Of a DNA stretch of 64,000 bases, positions 36,288-48,945 are shown in pieces. The notes beneath the pieces are model-generated. The model searched no databases, was not told the DNA's origin, and saw nothing but the letters and a program-made list of their open reading frames with translations. Made by a program: the position numbers and the translations under genes. Source of the stretch: Ipomoea triloba (lineage: Eukaryota; Streptophyta; Magnoliopsida; Solanales; Convolvulaceae); assembly GCF_003576645.1 (NCBI RefSeq), contig NC_044917.1:9550638-9614637 (forward strand). Direction: 5' to 3'. How positions within the stretch are numbered: position 1 is the stretch's first letter; each line of letters begins with the position of its first letter.

Positions 36288-36676
36288 TTACTATGCCATG
36301 GACCCGGGTCCACCTTGGTCCATGTTCACAATTTTAGTACTTTATGTTCACAATTTTAGAATTCTGTTCACAGTTTTTGAACTCTAGGTAGATAATTTTT
36401 GAACTCTATATTTATAATTTTTGAGCTCTATATTCACAATTACAGAACTCTATATTCACAATTTCATAACTCTATATCCAATAGTATAACATAATTTTTG
36501 AATCTATATTTCAAAATTGTGAATATAAAGTTCAAAAATTGTGAATATTAAGTAATGTAATTTTGTATATTGAGATTTAAAATTGTGAACATAGAGTTTT
36601 AAAATTGTGAACATAGAATTTTTAAATTTGTGAACATGGACTTGGATCCACCTTGGACCCGGGCCCATAGCATAAT
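36288..36676. mobile_element. CCCGGG-ended MITE
   Basis: Left TATGCCATGGACCCGGGTCC is mirrored by GGACCCGGGCCCATAGCATA. The interior repeats GTTCACAATTTT and its inverse AAAATTGTGAAC about every 30 bases. A relative lies at 43193-43495. Confidence 0.75.
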
Positions 36677-37064
36677 TTTCCCAAAGAATAGCCTCCAGCA
36701 GTTCGGGCTATCAGCCCAGCCCACTAAAAATTAGCTTGTTCAGGCCATCGAACTTATCAGTTTTGGACTAATTAAAATAAATTTTTATCAAGCTAAATTT
36801 TTTAAACCCTAACCGACCTAAAAATTTTCAATTTTATCACACCAACTTATCAATTTCGAACTAAAATTGACATCCCTTTATCATACCATTTATCAATTCC
36901 TTCTTCTTCCGCTTACTCCTTACATGTAGTGTTTTCTTATTACACTCCAAAATCTAAATTTTAAGTTTTGTTCAATAATTAATTACAGAAACTTTCAGAT
37001 TTCTAAATACATATAAAGAGTATACTAAAAATAAAATTATACGGAGTAGTTGTTTTGTGAGTTA

Positions 37065-37975
37065 ATTTTAGCGGAGGTCCATTGTCTTTGGTTGATAATT
37101 TTAAATTTAGTCTCAAATTATTATTTTTGTCATTTAACAACCTAGACTATTATATTTGGGACACTTTCAGTCATTGCGATGACTTTTTTAGCGAAACCAT
37201 ATTTTAAGCAATGATATTTTCATCTCCCTCAAATATTTTTTTCCTATGAGTTAATTCCAACGGAGGTCCATTGTCTTTGGCAGCAATTCCAAATTTAGTC
37301 CCAACAATCATTTTTGCCATATAACAATCCAGACCATCATATTTTGGACACTTTTGATCCTTCTGATAACTTGTTCAGGTGAAACTCTATTTTATGCAAG
37401 AGCATTTTCGTTTCTTCAATTTTATTTTACAAATTTTTGAATTTTTTGCGCAAGTTTTTTTTTTTCCCTAATTTTCGTCTCTTCAGCCATGAATTGCACA
37501 ATGTCCTTCACTCGACTCTTGTTTTTCATCTCCTTCAACCCGGTCCTAAATCGTCCTTTGTCAATGGTGATTCCGAGTATGTGAGGAGCTACATGTGTGG
37601 GAGAATTAGTTTGCAGTGCAGTTGGAAATCTCAAGATGTCACCACCCGGTCATCTTCAGTCTGACCACTATATTGTTTTAGTCCATGATTTTGTGAATCA
37701 TCTACTATAGATGTAGAGATTAAAAAAAAGAGGAAAAAAATAGAAGCTTATTCTTTGTCATCTAAAAATACTATTTTCTAAAATAGGGTTTCACCAGGAT
37801 AAAAAAAAAGTCAACAGAAGGACCAAAAAGTGTCCAAAGTATGATAGTTGAGTGTTAAATGTAAAAACGACCACCAGGAAAGTCATCGGAAAGATAAAAA
37901 ATGTCCAAAATATGATAGTTTGATGTGTTAAATGACAAAACTAATAATTTGAGACTAACGGATCAGGTGAAAAAT
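37065..37975. mobile_element. Foldback with duplicated termini
   Basis: A unit starting CGGAGGTCCATTGTCTTTGG is present twice in direct order (37073 and 37260). Its inverse is present twice on the right (about 37795-37850 and 37875-37965), as GACCAAAAAGTGTCCAAAGT-type strings. The centre (37400-37700) is unrelated. Confidence 0.65.
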
Positions 37976-37979
37976 TTCC

Positions 37980-38573
37980 CTTTTAAGTGAAAAATAGAGT
38001 ATAATCTCATACATTATTGATTCAATCCAGGTCAAGGGTCAGAATAAAGTTATTAAAAAAAATGCGGTGACATTATGGTAGTTTTGTGTAAGTTGACTTT
38101 TTATTATTATTATTATTATTATTATTTTGTCTTTGTTAGTTTTTTTTTTTTCCTTCTTACAAAGCACGATGTTGTGCATTCAAAGTGCATATTGTTTTGC
38201 CATGGATTACACATTGTTGAGCCTTCTAGTGCATATTGTTGAGTCTTCTAGGTGGTAAACGTTTTTTTTTAAGATCATTTCATCTTGATCGCTAATTACT
38301 AATTTGACTTGAATCATGTTTGCTTGTTTATTATTTATGATCGTTTATGATTTGTGTTGAAGATCCTATATTAAATTTAGTCTCTGCCTTCCTGTGCACA
38401 TTTTTGTGTTCCAGAGCACATTGTTATGCCTTCCAAAGCACATCGTTGTGTGTTCTAGTGCACATTGTTGAAGATCGTAGGTGGACATTTTTTTAAAAAG
38501 AGAAGTTGATCTAAGGATGAGATTTATCTACATGCAATGTTTCACCTCCGACTTTCTTTGCACCAGAGCCTAA

Positions 38574-38575
<2 letters not shown>
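37980..38575. other. Non-coding, with GTGCACATTGTTG-type repeats
   Basis: Strings such as TGCACATTGTTG and GTGCATATTG recur at 38165-38470, like the interior of the element at 19853. A (TTA)n run lies at 38103-38125. Confidence 0.45.
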
Positions 38576-38620
<45 letters not shown>

Positions 38621-38852
38621 TACACACACACACACAAAGAGAATTCGGTGGACAAATTTAAACCATCGATCTACAAGATCTTAATTATTAATATTTAATT
38701 AATCGGAAATCAAGTAAAAATGGAAATAAACTTTTAAAATTTGTAATACTTTTTAAAATGACGCACCAATTTTTCTTTTCATTTTTTTCAACCATTGGAT
38801 CTATTAGATCAATGATTTAGATTTTTTCACAGGTTCTCATCGGAATCGAACA

Positions 38853-38920
<68 letters not shown>
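38576..38920. mobile_element. (TA)n-bounded element
   Basis: (TA)n 38576-38618 and 38854-38920. Inner arms are GGACAAATTTAAACCATCGA and TCAATGATTTAGA-type inverse sequence around GATCTACAAGATC. Related to 39826-40073. Confidence 0.6.
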
Positions 38921-38924
<4 letters not shown>

Positions 38925-39625
38925 ACGCACTCGGGTGAGAACCAATCATAGTCATCCACGTGTCCAAATTTAATGGATCAGATATATATATATATTTTTA
39001 AAAATACAGTGGTATTTTCGTAAATAACTCAAACTTTGGTGCTAGTAACATGTGTTAAAGTACAAGTATGCAAGGAAAAAATAAAAGTAAAATCACTTAA
39101 AACTGCAACTATTTTCATTTAATAGTGCAAGTAAATTACCTTTTTAGCCTCTGTGCAACTATTTTCATTTAATAGTGCAAGTAAATTACTATTTTCAGTG
39201 GTGGCGCTTCTGTCTCTTTGTGCTTCAGTAGGTTGAGAAAGTAGTTTATGAACAGATACTACATCGTAACAAAGTCAGTAGCACTCAAAAAAAATTACCT
39301 TTTTTGCATTGATGCATCTAATGATAACGTCTTTCACATTGTTGCACTTAATGATAACGTTTTGTGCAACTAATAATAATGTTGGAGGCATTTAATATTG
39401 ATGCTCAGTGTACATTATTTGTTGCACTTTTAATACATTTTACTTGCACTTAGGTGCAATATTTGAAACTGCTACTTTCACTTCTAACACAATTTATTTA
39501 CGGTTCAAAGTTTAATTATTTACGAAAATATCATTGCGTTTTTTTTAAAGAAAGTATTTCTGACTGTTAGATTTGAACACGTGGATGACTATGATTGGTT
39601 CTCAGGTCTCTCCTGAACACCCTCA
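38921..39625. mobile_element. Inverted element, CACGTGTCC/GAACACGTGG arms
   Basis: Left GAGAACCAATCATAGTCATC and CACGTGTCCAAAT are mirrored by GAACACGTGGATGACTATG and ATTGGTTCTC. The left border is (TA)n and the right border (GT)n/(TA)n. The interior repeats GTGCAACTATTTTCATTTAA. Confidence 0.72.
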
Positions 39626-39627
39626 TA

Positions 39628-39664
<37 letters not shown>

Positions 39665-39681
39665 TTATTTATTTATTTATT

Positions 39682-39785
39682 TACGAAAATATCATTGCGT
39701 TTAAAAAAAAAGTGTTTCTGATGACTGTTAGATTTGAACACGTGGATGACTGTGACTGGTTCTCAGGTCTCTCCTGAACACCCTC

Positions 39786-39800
<15 letters not shown>
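39682..39800. repeat. Direct duplicate of the right end of the 38921 element
   Basis: Copies 39518-39640 with few changes (ATATCATTGCGTTT, GAACACGTGGATGACTG, CTCCTGAACACCCTCATAT), giving two right ends in tandem separated by microsatellite. Confidence 0.85.
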
Positions 39801-39829
<29 letters not shown>

Positions 39830-40072
39830 AATTAATCAGGTGAGAACTTGCGGACAAATTCAAACTACTGATTTAGTAGATCTAACGGTTCAAAATAAAC
39901 AAAACTTTGTAATATTTATGAAAAAGACTCCGCTCATTTTGAAAATTTGTAATATTTATGAAAATGACCTCGCTCATTTTTTTACTTGATTTCCATCCAT
40001 CAGATCTTGTAGATCAATGGTTTAGATCTGTCCACACGTTCTCACTTAGGGATTGGTTCTCATATGATTAGG

Positions 40073-40115
<43 letters not shown>
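39784..40115. mobile_element. Palindromic element between (TG)n and (TC)n
   Basis: (TA)/(TG)n 39784-39825 and (TC)n 40074-40115. Arms GGTGAGAACTTGCGGAC and GTCCACACGTTCTCACTTAG; inner CAAACTACTGATTTAGTAGA mirrored by CTTGTAGATCAATGGTTTAG. Confidence 0.62.
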
Positions 40116-40119
<4 letters not shown>

Positions 40120-40551
40120 GGAGCTCCCATGCGGTCGTGCGGCCTAATCTACGTCGTCCGATTTAATTAATCCAACTGCAATTCGCGTATGTTTAGTGAG
40201 GTTATTATGGTAATTTTAATATCTATATTACGTGAATTGAAATGGTGAATTTTAGTACATAATGTGGTGCGTTTGAATACATGTTGTGATGCGTTTTATT
40301 ACGTATGTTGGTGCATTAACTGTGCTGTGGAATGTTGTGTTTTAATATAATCTATCCGCTAGTGCATTTTCATACGTAGAATGATGTGTAACTATGTTGT
40401 GGAATGATGTGTTTTAATACGTTCTCTGGTGCATTTTGATACGTTGCATGGTGTGTATTTTAACATATGTATTTCTAATAAGTGTGTCGTGAAATTGTGT
40501 GTTTTAATTCATCCTTTTGTGCATTTTAATACGTTGAATGGTGTGTATTTT

Positions 40552-40789
40552 TAGGGCCGATTTTTTGATTTGCGCGGCCCTGTGTTGGTAATAAGTGAGG
40601 CCCTATCAAAGTATAAATAAACGTCGAATTGAAGAAAAATTGCAAAGAGAAAAATGTAAAAAAACCTAATTTTGGGCCAATATAATCACAAATACATACA
40701 CTAACTATTAGGCCAGGGCTGAACTAGGGGCCCCCAAAATTTTGGGGCCCTGTGCTGTTGCCCATCTTGCACGCCCTAAAATTCGACCC
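40552..40789. mobile_element. GGGCCC-type TIR element, 10-bp TSD
   Basis: Begins TAGGGCCGATTTTTTGA and ends AAAATTCGACCC. TGTGTATTTT flanks both sides (40542-40551 and 40790-40799). Ends resemble about 183-240 of this window. Confidence 0.72.
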
Positions 40790-40933
40790 TGTGTATTTTA
40801 ACACATGTTCTCTAATAAGTGTAATAATGCATGCTTATAATCTGGGATGAAATTTTCAATAAGTGGAATTGTGCATTTTAACACATGTTGTGGTGCATTT
40901 TAATACGGAGAACGGTGCATATTTTAGCACATA

Positions 40934-41387
40934 TCTAAAAACATAATAAGTTTCAATCAAGGTTATATCCTTGATTTGTGTACCTCATTTTGTATGCTAA
41001 TAAATGTATACATTTTGCTTTAAATGTTGTACTACACTTCAATGTTATTAGACAAAAATGTCCCTACTACATTATTGTTATACAAAACTATCCTTACACC
41101 GTTATAACACCGTTAATTTTAACTCCATCATTATTATCATACACCAATATCTATCATATCTTTTTCTTATTCTTTAATTATCATTTTACTAAAATCATTA
41201 TATAATTAATTTAATGGTTGATTATATTTTAATTAAATTTCTATTAATGGTAAATCATATATGTGTGTATAAAATACATATATTATTTGTGTATATATAA
41301 TTCGAATTATAAATTTTAATTATTTGTATTTATTAATGTTTTAATATTGGGCATGAGTTTTCGCGCATCGCGCATACAAAATACTAG
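40934..41387 (+). mobile_element. Short non-autonomous Helitron, 454 bp
   Basis: Starts TC after A (TCTAAAAACATAATAAG, like the start at 10089) and ends CTAG before T. The hairpin CGCGCATCGCG lies 12 bases before the end. Joining its flanks gives an uninterrupted copy of the surrounding repeat unit, supporting the borders. Confidence 0.8.
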
Positions 41388-41744
41388 TTTTCTAATATGT
41401 GTAAATAGTGTATGCTTATAATTTGACATGAGACACGTTGTGGTACATTTTAATACGTAGAATGATGCGTTTTATCACGTATACTAATGAATTTTAAGTG
41501 AATAGGTGCATTTGGTTATAGTGTGGAATGGTGTGTTATATCAATCCTCTGGTGCATTTTAGTACGTAGAATGGTGTGTTTTGTAACATATATATATTGC
41601 GCGTTGATTTGACGACTTGATCTGATCTAATAGCTGAAAATAGGTCGCACGGTCACATCTAATGACCAGGCCACACATGAACACCCCTATATATATATAT
41701 ATATATATATAAACATGACATTAGAAACGAAAAAAAAAAAAAAA

Positions 41745-42540
41745 AAAAGAAGAAGATTTTCTACAACTAAACGCATCCATTGGGTATTTTTAAAAATTGA
41801 ATTTTTTAAAAAATTTCCTAGAATAAATGAAAAACATAATTTTCTATTCAAAATCTCTATTTTTCAAATTAGTGAACAAAAAAATTGAAAAATCTCCACT
41901 TTTTCAACATATATAATAGAGGAAATTGAAGAATATATATATATATATAGGGTCAGGTTCAGGGGTTGTGCTCTCCCGTGCGGCGGTGCGGTTCACACCA
42001 CTCAATGTTATGAAATACACCACTCAATGTTAAGAAACACACCACACAAATATGCACTGTGGTGTGTTTCTTAACATTGAGTGGTGTATTTCGTAACATT
42101 GAGTGGTGTGTGACCGCACGGCCGCACGGGAGAGCACGACCGCACCTGAACCAAAATATATATATATATATATTCACATTTTCTAATATGTCCAATTACA
42201 CAAAAATACACGTCTTACAACATTCCACTCATCACTATCTATCTATCTATCCCAACATGTATAACCTACTAACCCAAACTCACGATTGGCAATATTTATA
42301 TATCTTAAATTAAAATTAAAATTTTGAACTGAATTTTTGATATGGGGTAATACAAAATAGTTATTCGCTTGAGTGTATTTTTTAATTATGATATATTCAA
42401 ATACAAATTTAGTTCAGATATTAAATATTAAAATTTGAATTATATATGCTTTCTCGAAATTTGAAGTTTAATTTATAAAAATAAATTAAATATATAATGA
42501 AAATTATTAAACATACTTTTTACACAAACGAAACGTACGT
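41745..42540. repeat. Duplicated block, copy 1 (holds the (TA)n element)
   Basis: Matches 43800-44392 on both sides of the (TA)n: AAAACATAATTTTCTATTC on the left, TTCACATTTTCTAATATGTC and TCGAAATTTGAAGTT on the right. Differs by the element at 41951-42156 and about 35 extra bases beside it. Confidence 0.85.
41951..42156. mobile_element. (TA)n-embedded palindromic MITE, CGCACGGGAG ends
   Basis: The left arm contains GTGCTCTCCCGTGCGGC and the right arm GCCGCACGGGAGAGCAC. Inside, ACACCACTCAATGTTA is repeated and mirrored. (TA)n lies on both sides (41936-41950 and 42157-42173). The duplicate at 43954-44007 has only (TA)n. A relative is at 48100-48416. Confidence 0.82.
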
Positions 42541-43192
42541 ATCGGGAAAGAATTCAGTCAATTCACATATCATGTCTCAAAAATGTCATTTGAAATTGTG
42601 AATATTTGAAATAAAATTCAAATATTTAATTACCTAGTGTTCATACATGCTTGTTCAATGATCATTGGTCAATATAATTGTCACTTATTGTTCACATTTG
42701 TGTATTAATATATAAAGAAAATACGGATTAACTGAATTTCAAATAGCTTCATATCTTACAAATTGAAAATTTGTTATTTAAAATTGAATATGGCTTTTTA
42801 ATTCTCCAATAAAAAAAAAATTTGAAAAAAAGACTATAGATGAAAAATGTGTACTAAACATCCCTCAATTATAAGGATCATTATTTTTTTGGGGTGTATC
42901 CATGGTTTCCACCCTCGAACACAGTGGCTAATCCCTCGCTGAATTGTAGATTTGCAATCTCTTTGGGTGATTAGTTGGCCTAGAAATTTAAAGCTGATTA
43001 TTTGTGTGTATTTGAGTGTGGTTGAAAAATAAAAATAATTTTTTTTTGTGTGGGTATGTTTAGACCTGTTATATTTATCCTAATTAAGCATTTGAAAATC
43101 TTGTCTCTTAATATTGTAAAAATATTCCTATATTGATGAATGATTAATATAATGGATACTAAATACGCAAATAGCCTAAATATAGATCGGTG

Positions 43193-43495
43193 CAATAGTT
43201 ATGTCATGACCCGAGAGAATTCACCTTGCAATGTGGGCTCGGGTCGAAATACACAATTTATTATTGAATATTTACAACTTACACAATTTATATACTAAAT
43301 ATTCACAATTTAAATTGTGAACATTCACTATGTAAATTGTGAACATTTAGCATATAAAATTGTGAACATTCAGTATGTAAATTATGAACATTTAGTATAT
43401 AAAAATTGTGAACATTCAATACGTAAATTGTGAACACACAATATATAAATTGTGTATTTTTAGACCCGGGTCCATAGAATAATTTGTGGATTGTG
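43193..43495. mobile_element. Second copy of the CCCGGG-ended MITE family
   Basis: TTATGTCATGACCCGAG on the left and GACCCGGGTCCATAGAATAA on the right; the interior repeats AAATTGTGAACATT about every 21-38 bases. It interrupts the block that is continuous at 44560 and 55385. Confidence 0.72.
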
Positions 43496-43799
43496 ATTTT
43501 GCAATGCAATTAATTAAAAAATGATTATTAAAATGCTAAATTTTAAATCTAAACCGTAAATGGTAGACCTTAATAGTAAAATATGAATTACTAAACCAAA
43601 TAAAACCAAAAACTCAATCATAAACTTTAAATCGAAACCCTAAATGGAATGCACTTTCGCAATTTTGCAAATGCAATCTTTTAATACTAAATATGCAAAA
43701 CATTAATACGAAATGTGTAAAATGTTAATACTAAATGTGTAAACCTGAAAAAGTCTAAAAATTACAGATTTTGGTGTTCAAATTTACATAATAAAATTG

Positions 43800-43945
43800 G
43801 TGATAATTACAACTAAATGCATCCTTAGGGTATGTTTAAATTTTGATTTTTTAAAAAATTTTATAGAATAAATGAAAAAACATAATTTTCTATTCAAAAT
43901 CTCTATTTTTCAAATTAGTGAACAAACAATTTTGAAAAATCTCCA

Positions 43946-44010
<65 letters not shown>

Positions 44011-44392
44011 CATTTTCTAATATGTCCAATTACACAAAAATACACGTCTTACAGCATTCCACTCATCACTATCTATCTATATCTATGCCAACATGTATAT
44101 ATAACCTACTAACCCAAACTCAAAATTGACAATATTTATATTATCTAAATTAAATTTTAAAATTTGAACTGGATTTTGGATATTGAATTGGCCTGGGTAA
44201 TCCAAAACTGGTTATTCATATGAGTATTTTTTTGGTTTTTTTTTAATTATAATTATGGTATACTCAAATACAAATTTAGTTCAAATATTAAATATTAAAA
44301 TTTCAATTATGATTGTCTCGAAATTCGAAGTTACAATTTATAAACATAAATTAAATATAAAATTAAAATTATTAAACATACTTTTTACACAA
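43800..44392. repeat. Duplicated block, copy 2 with empty (TA)n site
   Basis: Counterpart of 41745-42540 with plain (TA)n at 43954-44007. Continues rightward into the sequence shared with 55170-55639. Confidence 0.85.
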
Positions 44393-44757
44393 AAGTAAAA
44401 ATAAAAGTTTTCTTTTTAAAATTTTTGTGCGTATGTTTATACCTGTAATATATATGCAATCTAATATATTATATTCATCCTAATTAAGCATGTGAAAATC
44501 TTGTCTCTTAATTAATACTGTAAAACTATAATGGATACTAAATAGGCAAATAACCTAAATATGGATCGTGTTTTGCAATGCCATTAATTATAATCTTTCT
44601 ATTATCAGTATAATGAATGAATAAATACATACCATAACAAACGATTTTTACAATTCTAGAAAGTGGACGAATAGCAAGTCCTTCATTTCTACCAATATTT
44701 TCCCAATTTTCTTGGCTTAGCTAATTCTTTTGTTCATTCAATTCGATCAATTCCCTC

Positions 44758-46683
44758 ATGGAGTCCAAAAATGAAAGTTCATTTTTGCCATTGACAATGA
44801 ATGACTTCAAAGTTGAATTCATGAGGATGGTGATTTCTGTATAGATCCAAGGGAATTCTTGGATGGCTTAGAGCCATTTGATTATGATAGTGAGAAGTTT
44901 TACCTTGTTGGGGCTTCATTTAGCCCTGATCTATCAATTCCATTGCACTGTTATGACCCATTCGATCCCATAGCAAGTGACAAATTTTCAACTGACTTAA
45001 CCCCTTTTCGTCAACAAAGGGGTGGTGAAAATGCCTACAACTTTTCTCGTTTTTGTGGTGAATTTAGGGTTGGGAATGGTGCAAATAGGAGGAGGAGGTT
45101 TAAGGGTACCCAATCGAGATCGACTTTGCAGCTCTGGAGTGCCGTGAATAGGTAAAAATGAAATATTTCAGTTTAGTTTTAAATTTATTTTTTCTCGGTT
45201 TTCATTTGTATAGACTCGAAATCAATTTAATTAGGTTTAATTTTCAATTCTTTTCACTCATAGGAGTCAAATAAGTTGCAGATCGGTAATAATCAAAATA
45301 TACACGATCTCTATTCCACTATAGTTTTAATTTTTTTTATTTCATTTGTCTAGACTCAAAAGTAAATTAATTAGGTTTAGTATTCAATTCTTTTTGTTCA
45401 TAGGAGTCAAATAAGCTGCATATGGATAATAATCAAAATATACTCAATCGCTATTTCATTCTAGTTTTATTTCCCAATCCCTATTTCACTCTAGTTTTAT
45501 TCTTTCTTTTTCTTTTTTTTTTTTGGTTTTCATTTGTCTAGACTCGAAAGTAAATTAATTAGGTTTAACTTTCAATTTATTTCGATGGACTGTAGATGTC
45601 AAATAAAGAAGCGACATAAGTATGCCAGCAAATATTTGAGAGTCCCAATAGAATATGAATAAGATTACATTGATTAATTAAGAAAATTATATTACATCAG
45701 AGAAATTAGAAATAATTAAGTCGAGTCAGAGGTGATGGTGCATGGGCAATCATTATCCATACAATTGCGTGGACTATGATGGTAAGTCATAAATATATAT
45801 ATTATTATCAAATGAATATATAGTAAAATTAAAATGAAATTTTAATATTGCTATAATGAACATATTGTATGTATAAAATAAAACTGAATAACAAAGTTAC
45901 ACATGTGTGGGGACGCGCATAGTCAAATCAATGTGTTTTCAAATTAAAATTAGTGTTGTTATTGTGTGAATAAAATGAAATTGGATAGTAGAGATATGAA
46001 GTATAATAACAATAATATTTCAGTATTACGTAAAAAAAAATAAAACTAAAACACAACTCATATTATGGTTCATACTGCTACATAGATCATGATTCATAGC
46101 ATTCGTAGATAATTAATTACATGAAACAAAACCAAAAAATATAATAAAAACTTTTCTTGTATAAAAAAATTGTCACTTTTTGAAAATGATTTTAGAAAAC
46201 AAAAGTTCGTACTATTTTTTTTATTGTACTACAAAATACTCCATATGTATATGAAAATGAAAATAAAACAAAAGTAAAGTAAAAGCAATACCATACCGAC
46301 CCAAAATGAATGATATACTATACAATGGGATGTAGTAAATTAGTAATCAAGAGCAACTAACATATATTAGTGATAATTATTATGTTGTGTGACGACATAT
46401 CTATTACTATTCTAAATAGATGGTCAAAAGATCAAACCCTAATGCGCTTTTAACAAAAACATATAATACTTTGTGTCCGTGATTGTTTTATTTGCTCTTT
46501 CTCGGATAACTTTTCAATATTCAAAAGGTGCTTTTATGATTTTTATTTATTTTCAATTTTTTTTCCTATTTTTGGGATTCTCCTTTTCACATGTATGTGC
46601 TTGTGCGTAGGATAAGGATCAAATATGGGAATAATGATACGAGGATTGAGAGGAGAGCCTATCATCTGAGGTCTTATACCAAG
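44758..46683 (+). pseudogene. Unidentified decayed gene, two exons visible
   Basis: An ATG at 44758 opens MESKNESSFLPLTMNDF and runs to about 44825, where a single-base deletion shifts the frame. The duplicate at 56530 keeps the missing T (ATGAGTGATGGT), which shows what was lost. After the shift the frame reads DPREFLDGLEPFDYDSEKFY and on to a donor at 45152. Exon 2 is 46611-46683, with AG acceptor, GT donor and phase matching exon 1; it encodes the Arg/Tyr-rich IKYGNNDTRIERRAYHLRSY. I do not recognise the family. No third exon was found before the Copia LTR at 49148. It may be a pseudogene, or a real gene with a different start. Confidence 0.5.
45160..46600. other. Intron-like AT-rich sequence of the decayed gene
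   Basis: Lies between the two visible exons. Three diverged direct copies of a unit with GACTCGAAA and AATTAGGTTTA occur at about 45205-45600. No other gene. Confidence 0.45.
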
Positions 46684-46689
46684 GTACTA

Positions 46690-47685
46690 TTTAATTGGTT
46701 ATATTTATGTTGATAATTAATATTTATATTTTTGTCTTTCCCATTTTTAATTTATTTCAAATCTTTCAAATAATGTACAATGTTTTGTGTGTGTGTGTGT
46801 TTGAATTTTAATTTTAATTCATAAACTATTACTTTTTATTTATAAACTTTTAGTCTCTAATTTCAAGAATGATAAGATTTGATACTTGATATTTAAAAAC
46901 AAGTCATTTTTAGTTCGAATAAAAAATCAAATCTCGCACTTTATTTGATCTTGAACTCGAGGATTAAAAGTTTCAATTTAAAATTTTTTTTTGATACATA
47001 TAAAAAATTTGAGAATCAAATCTTTGACATCCTAACTTGAAGTTTACATTTTTTAAAGTTTAAAAAAAATATATCAAAAGTCGGGGCGGGGTTTATCCCG
47101 TGCATGCACTCGGGTAGTTGTTGTGGGTTTTCCTTGTTATTCAAAATTTTTTTTAAGTTAAATATCAAATTTGGTTGGTTTTGAAATTAAGAATAAAAAT
47201 AACCTCAATATTGAAGATACTAAAATTAGAAATAAGCAATTTTTTTTTTAGAAATATTCTTTAGGTATCTGGATCCCTTGCTAAATTGAAGATATTTATG
47301 AACCTTGTTTTCTCCCTATTTTCTCCATTCTTGTATAAATGCATATGTGAAATAGGGTTTTGGTGACAAAGTTAGATTGGAAAGGGGGATAAAATATATG
47401 AGAAACAAATATCCGAAGTTTGTGCAAATATGAATAGATCATAGATTTGGTTGACAATTTAGGTCAATCAATAAATTAAAATTACAAAGGAAAATAAAAT
47501 GTCTATATATATAGCAATCTGACTTGCACATTTTGTAACGTATTAGTTAGGTTAAATTTTGCTGATACCCATTATGGAGTTGAGTTGGAATCTATTAATT
47601 TTGCTCATATTGATTGTAGATATGTGTTATTTTTAGTTTTGTAAACTTATCATTTTAAATTATATTAATAGAAAGGCAAATTCTC
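46690..47685. other. AT-rich non-coding DNA
   Basis: No gene or bounded element supported. Confidence 0.5.
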
Positions 47686-47689
47686 TTAT

Positions 47690-48075
47690 TGGATGGTTTC
47701 ACGAATCTTCATCGGTAGGACGAGTCGAATTTTTCATAAGTATTACAATTTTCCTCATAACTATTTAACCTCGAATATTATATTTTGATTTTAAAGTATT
47801 ACATTTTTTTTATCAAAAGTAACACATTTTTTCTCAGTATTATAACACTTTTATTTTCTCATAAGTAACAATTAATCAATTTATCCATGATTAGTATTAC
47901 ATTTCTTTTTCTCATAATTGTTTAGCCCCTGAATATTATATTTTAACTTAAAAGTATTACGAACAATGCATTCTTATTTTAGTATTACTATGTATATTTT
48001 TCAGCTTAACTATTACATTTTTATCTTGAACTTATTCGTCTTACGGATAAAGCTATATGAGACGGTCTCACAGGA
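47690..48075. mobile_element. Small relative of the GAGACGGTCTCAC-ended family
   Basis: The right edge has TATGAGACGGTCTCACAGG and the left edge a weak inverse (GGATGGTTTCACGAATC). The interior repeats AGTATTACATTTTT. Ends resemble the element at 14765. Confidence 0.4.
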
Positions 48076-48078
48076 GCA

Positions 48079-48415
48079 TATATATATATATATATATAGT
48101 TCAGGTGTGATCGCGCATTCCCGTGCGATCAGTGCAAGTGTTAAAAAAAATACACCATTCAATGTTAGGAAATGCACAACACAAATAAACACAAATATAC
48201 ACCATTAGGTACACATGCATCTCAGAAAAACACACCACTAGGTATGCAAATATACGCCACACAGTGTTCGAAAATGCACAATTAGGAGTAGGGGAGTTAT
48301 GTGGGTGTTTTTGTGCATTTTCATTGTTACGCATTTCCTATCACTATTGGTGTATTTTGTTAACACTAGTGGTATAAATTGAACCGACCGCACGGGAAGG
48401 TGCGGTCGCATTTGA

Positions 48416-48466
<51 letters not shown>
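48079..48466. mobile_element. (TA)n-bounded MITE, relative of 41951
   Basis: (TA)n 48079-48099 and 48417-48466. The left arm GCGCATTCCCGTGCGATC and right arm GACCGCACGGGAAGGTGC match the GTTCAGGTGCGGTCGTG family. Interior repeats of CAATGTTAGGAAATGCAC type. Confidence 0.75.
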
Positions 48467-48471
<5 letters not shown>

Positions 48472-48945
48472 ACAAGTCCTTAGGAGAGAAATAAGAATTA
48501 ATCCTAACTTTACATCTAGAATAGGATGCATCAAATCATTTTTTTTTTAAATGCGTCGACATTTTCATAATTATGACCAACTTTACTATGCAAACTTGAA
48601 TACTAAAATATGCAATTTTAGTAATATTCTGCACATTTAGTATTAATATTTTGCACATTTAGTATTAACATTTTGCATATTTAGTATTAAAATATTACAC
48701 TTGCAAAAATGCAAAAGTACATTGCACTTAGAGTTTCGATTTTAGAGTTTATGACTAAGTTTTTTGGTTTTATTTGGTTTAGTAATTCACTTTTTACTAC
48801 TTAAGGTCTAGCATTTATGGTTTGGATTTAAATTTACGGAAATGCCACCACATCTTTTTTAAAAATCTGATTAGATCGTCGAAGCTGTGATTTGTTCTTA
48901 GTTTTCTCCTGATGGTGTGTTCTCAACTTCTCATGGGATCTAAAG

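Larger units (their letters stand above)
40116..41690. mobile_element. Composite element built of TTTTAATACG repeats, twice invaded
   Basis: The left edge has ATGCGGTCGTGCGGCCTA. The right edge (41597-41690) has TAGGTCGCACGGTCAC, roughly inverse, and matches 18290-18380. The interior is a degenerate array of GGTGCATTTTAATACGT and GAATGGTGTGTTTT units. A 238-bp element (40552) and a Helitron (40934) sit inside. Confidence 0.6.
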
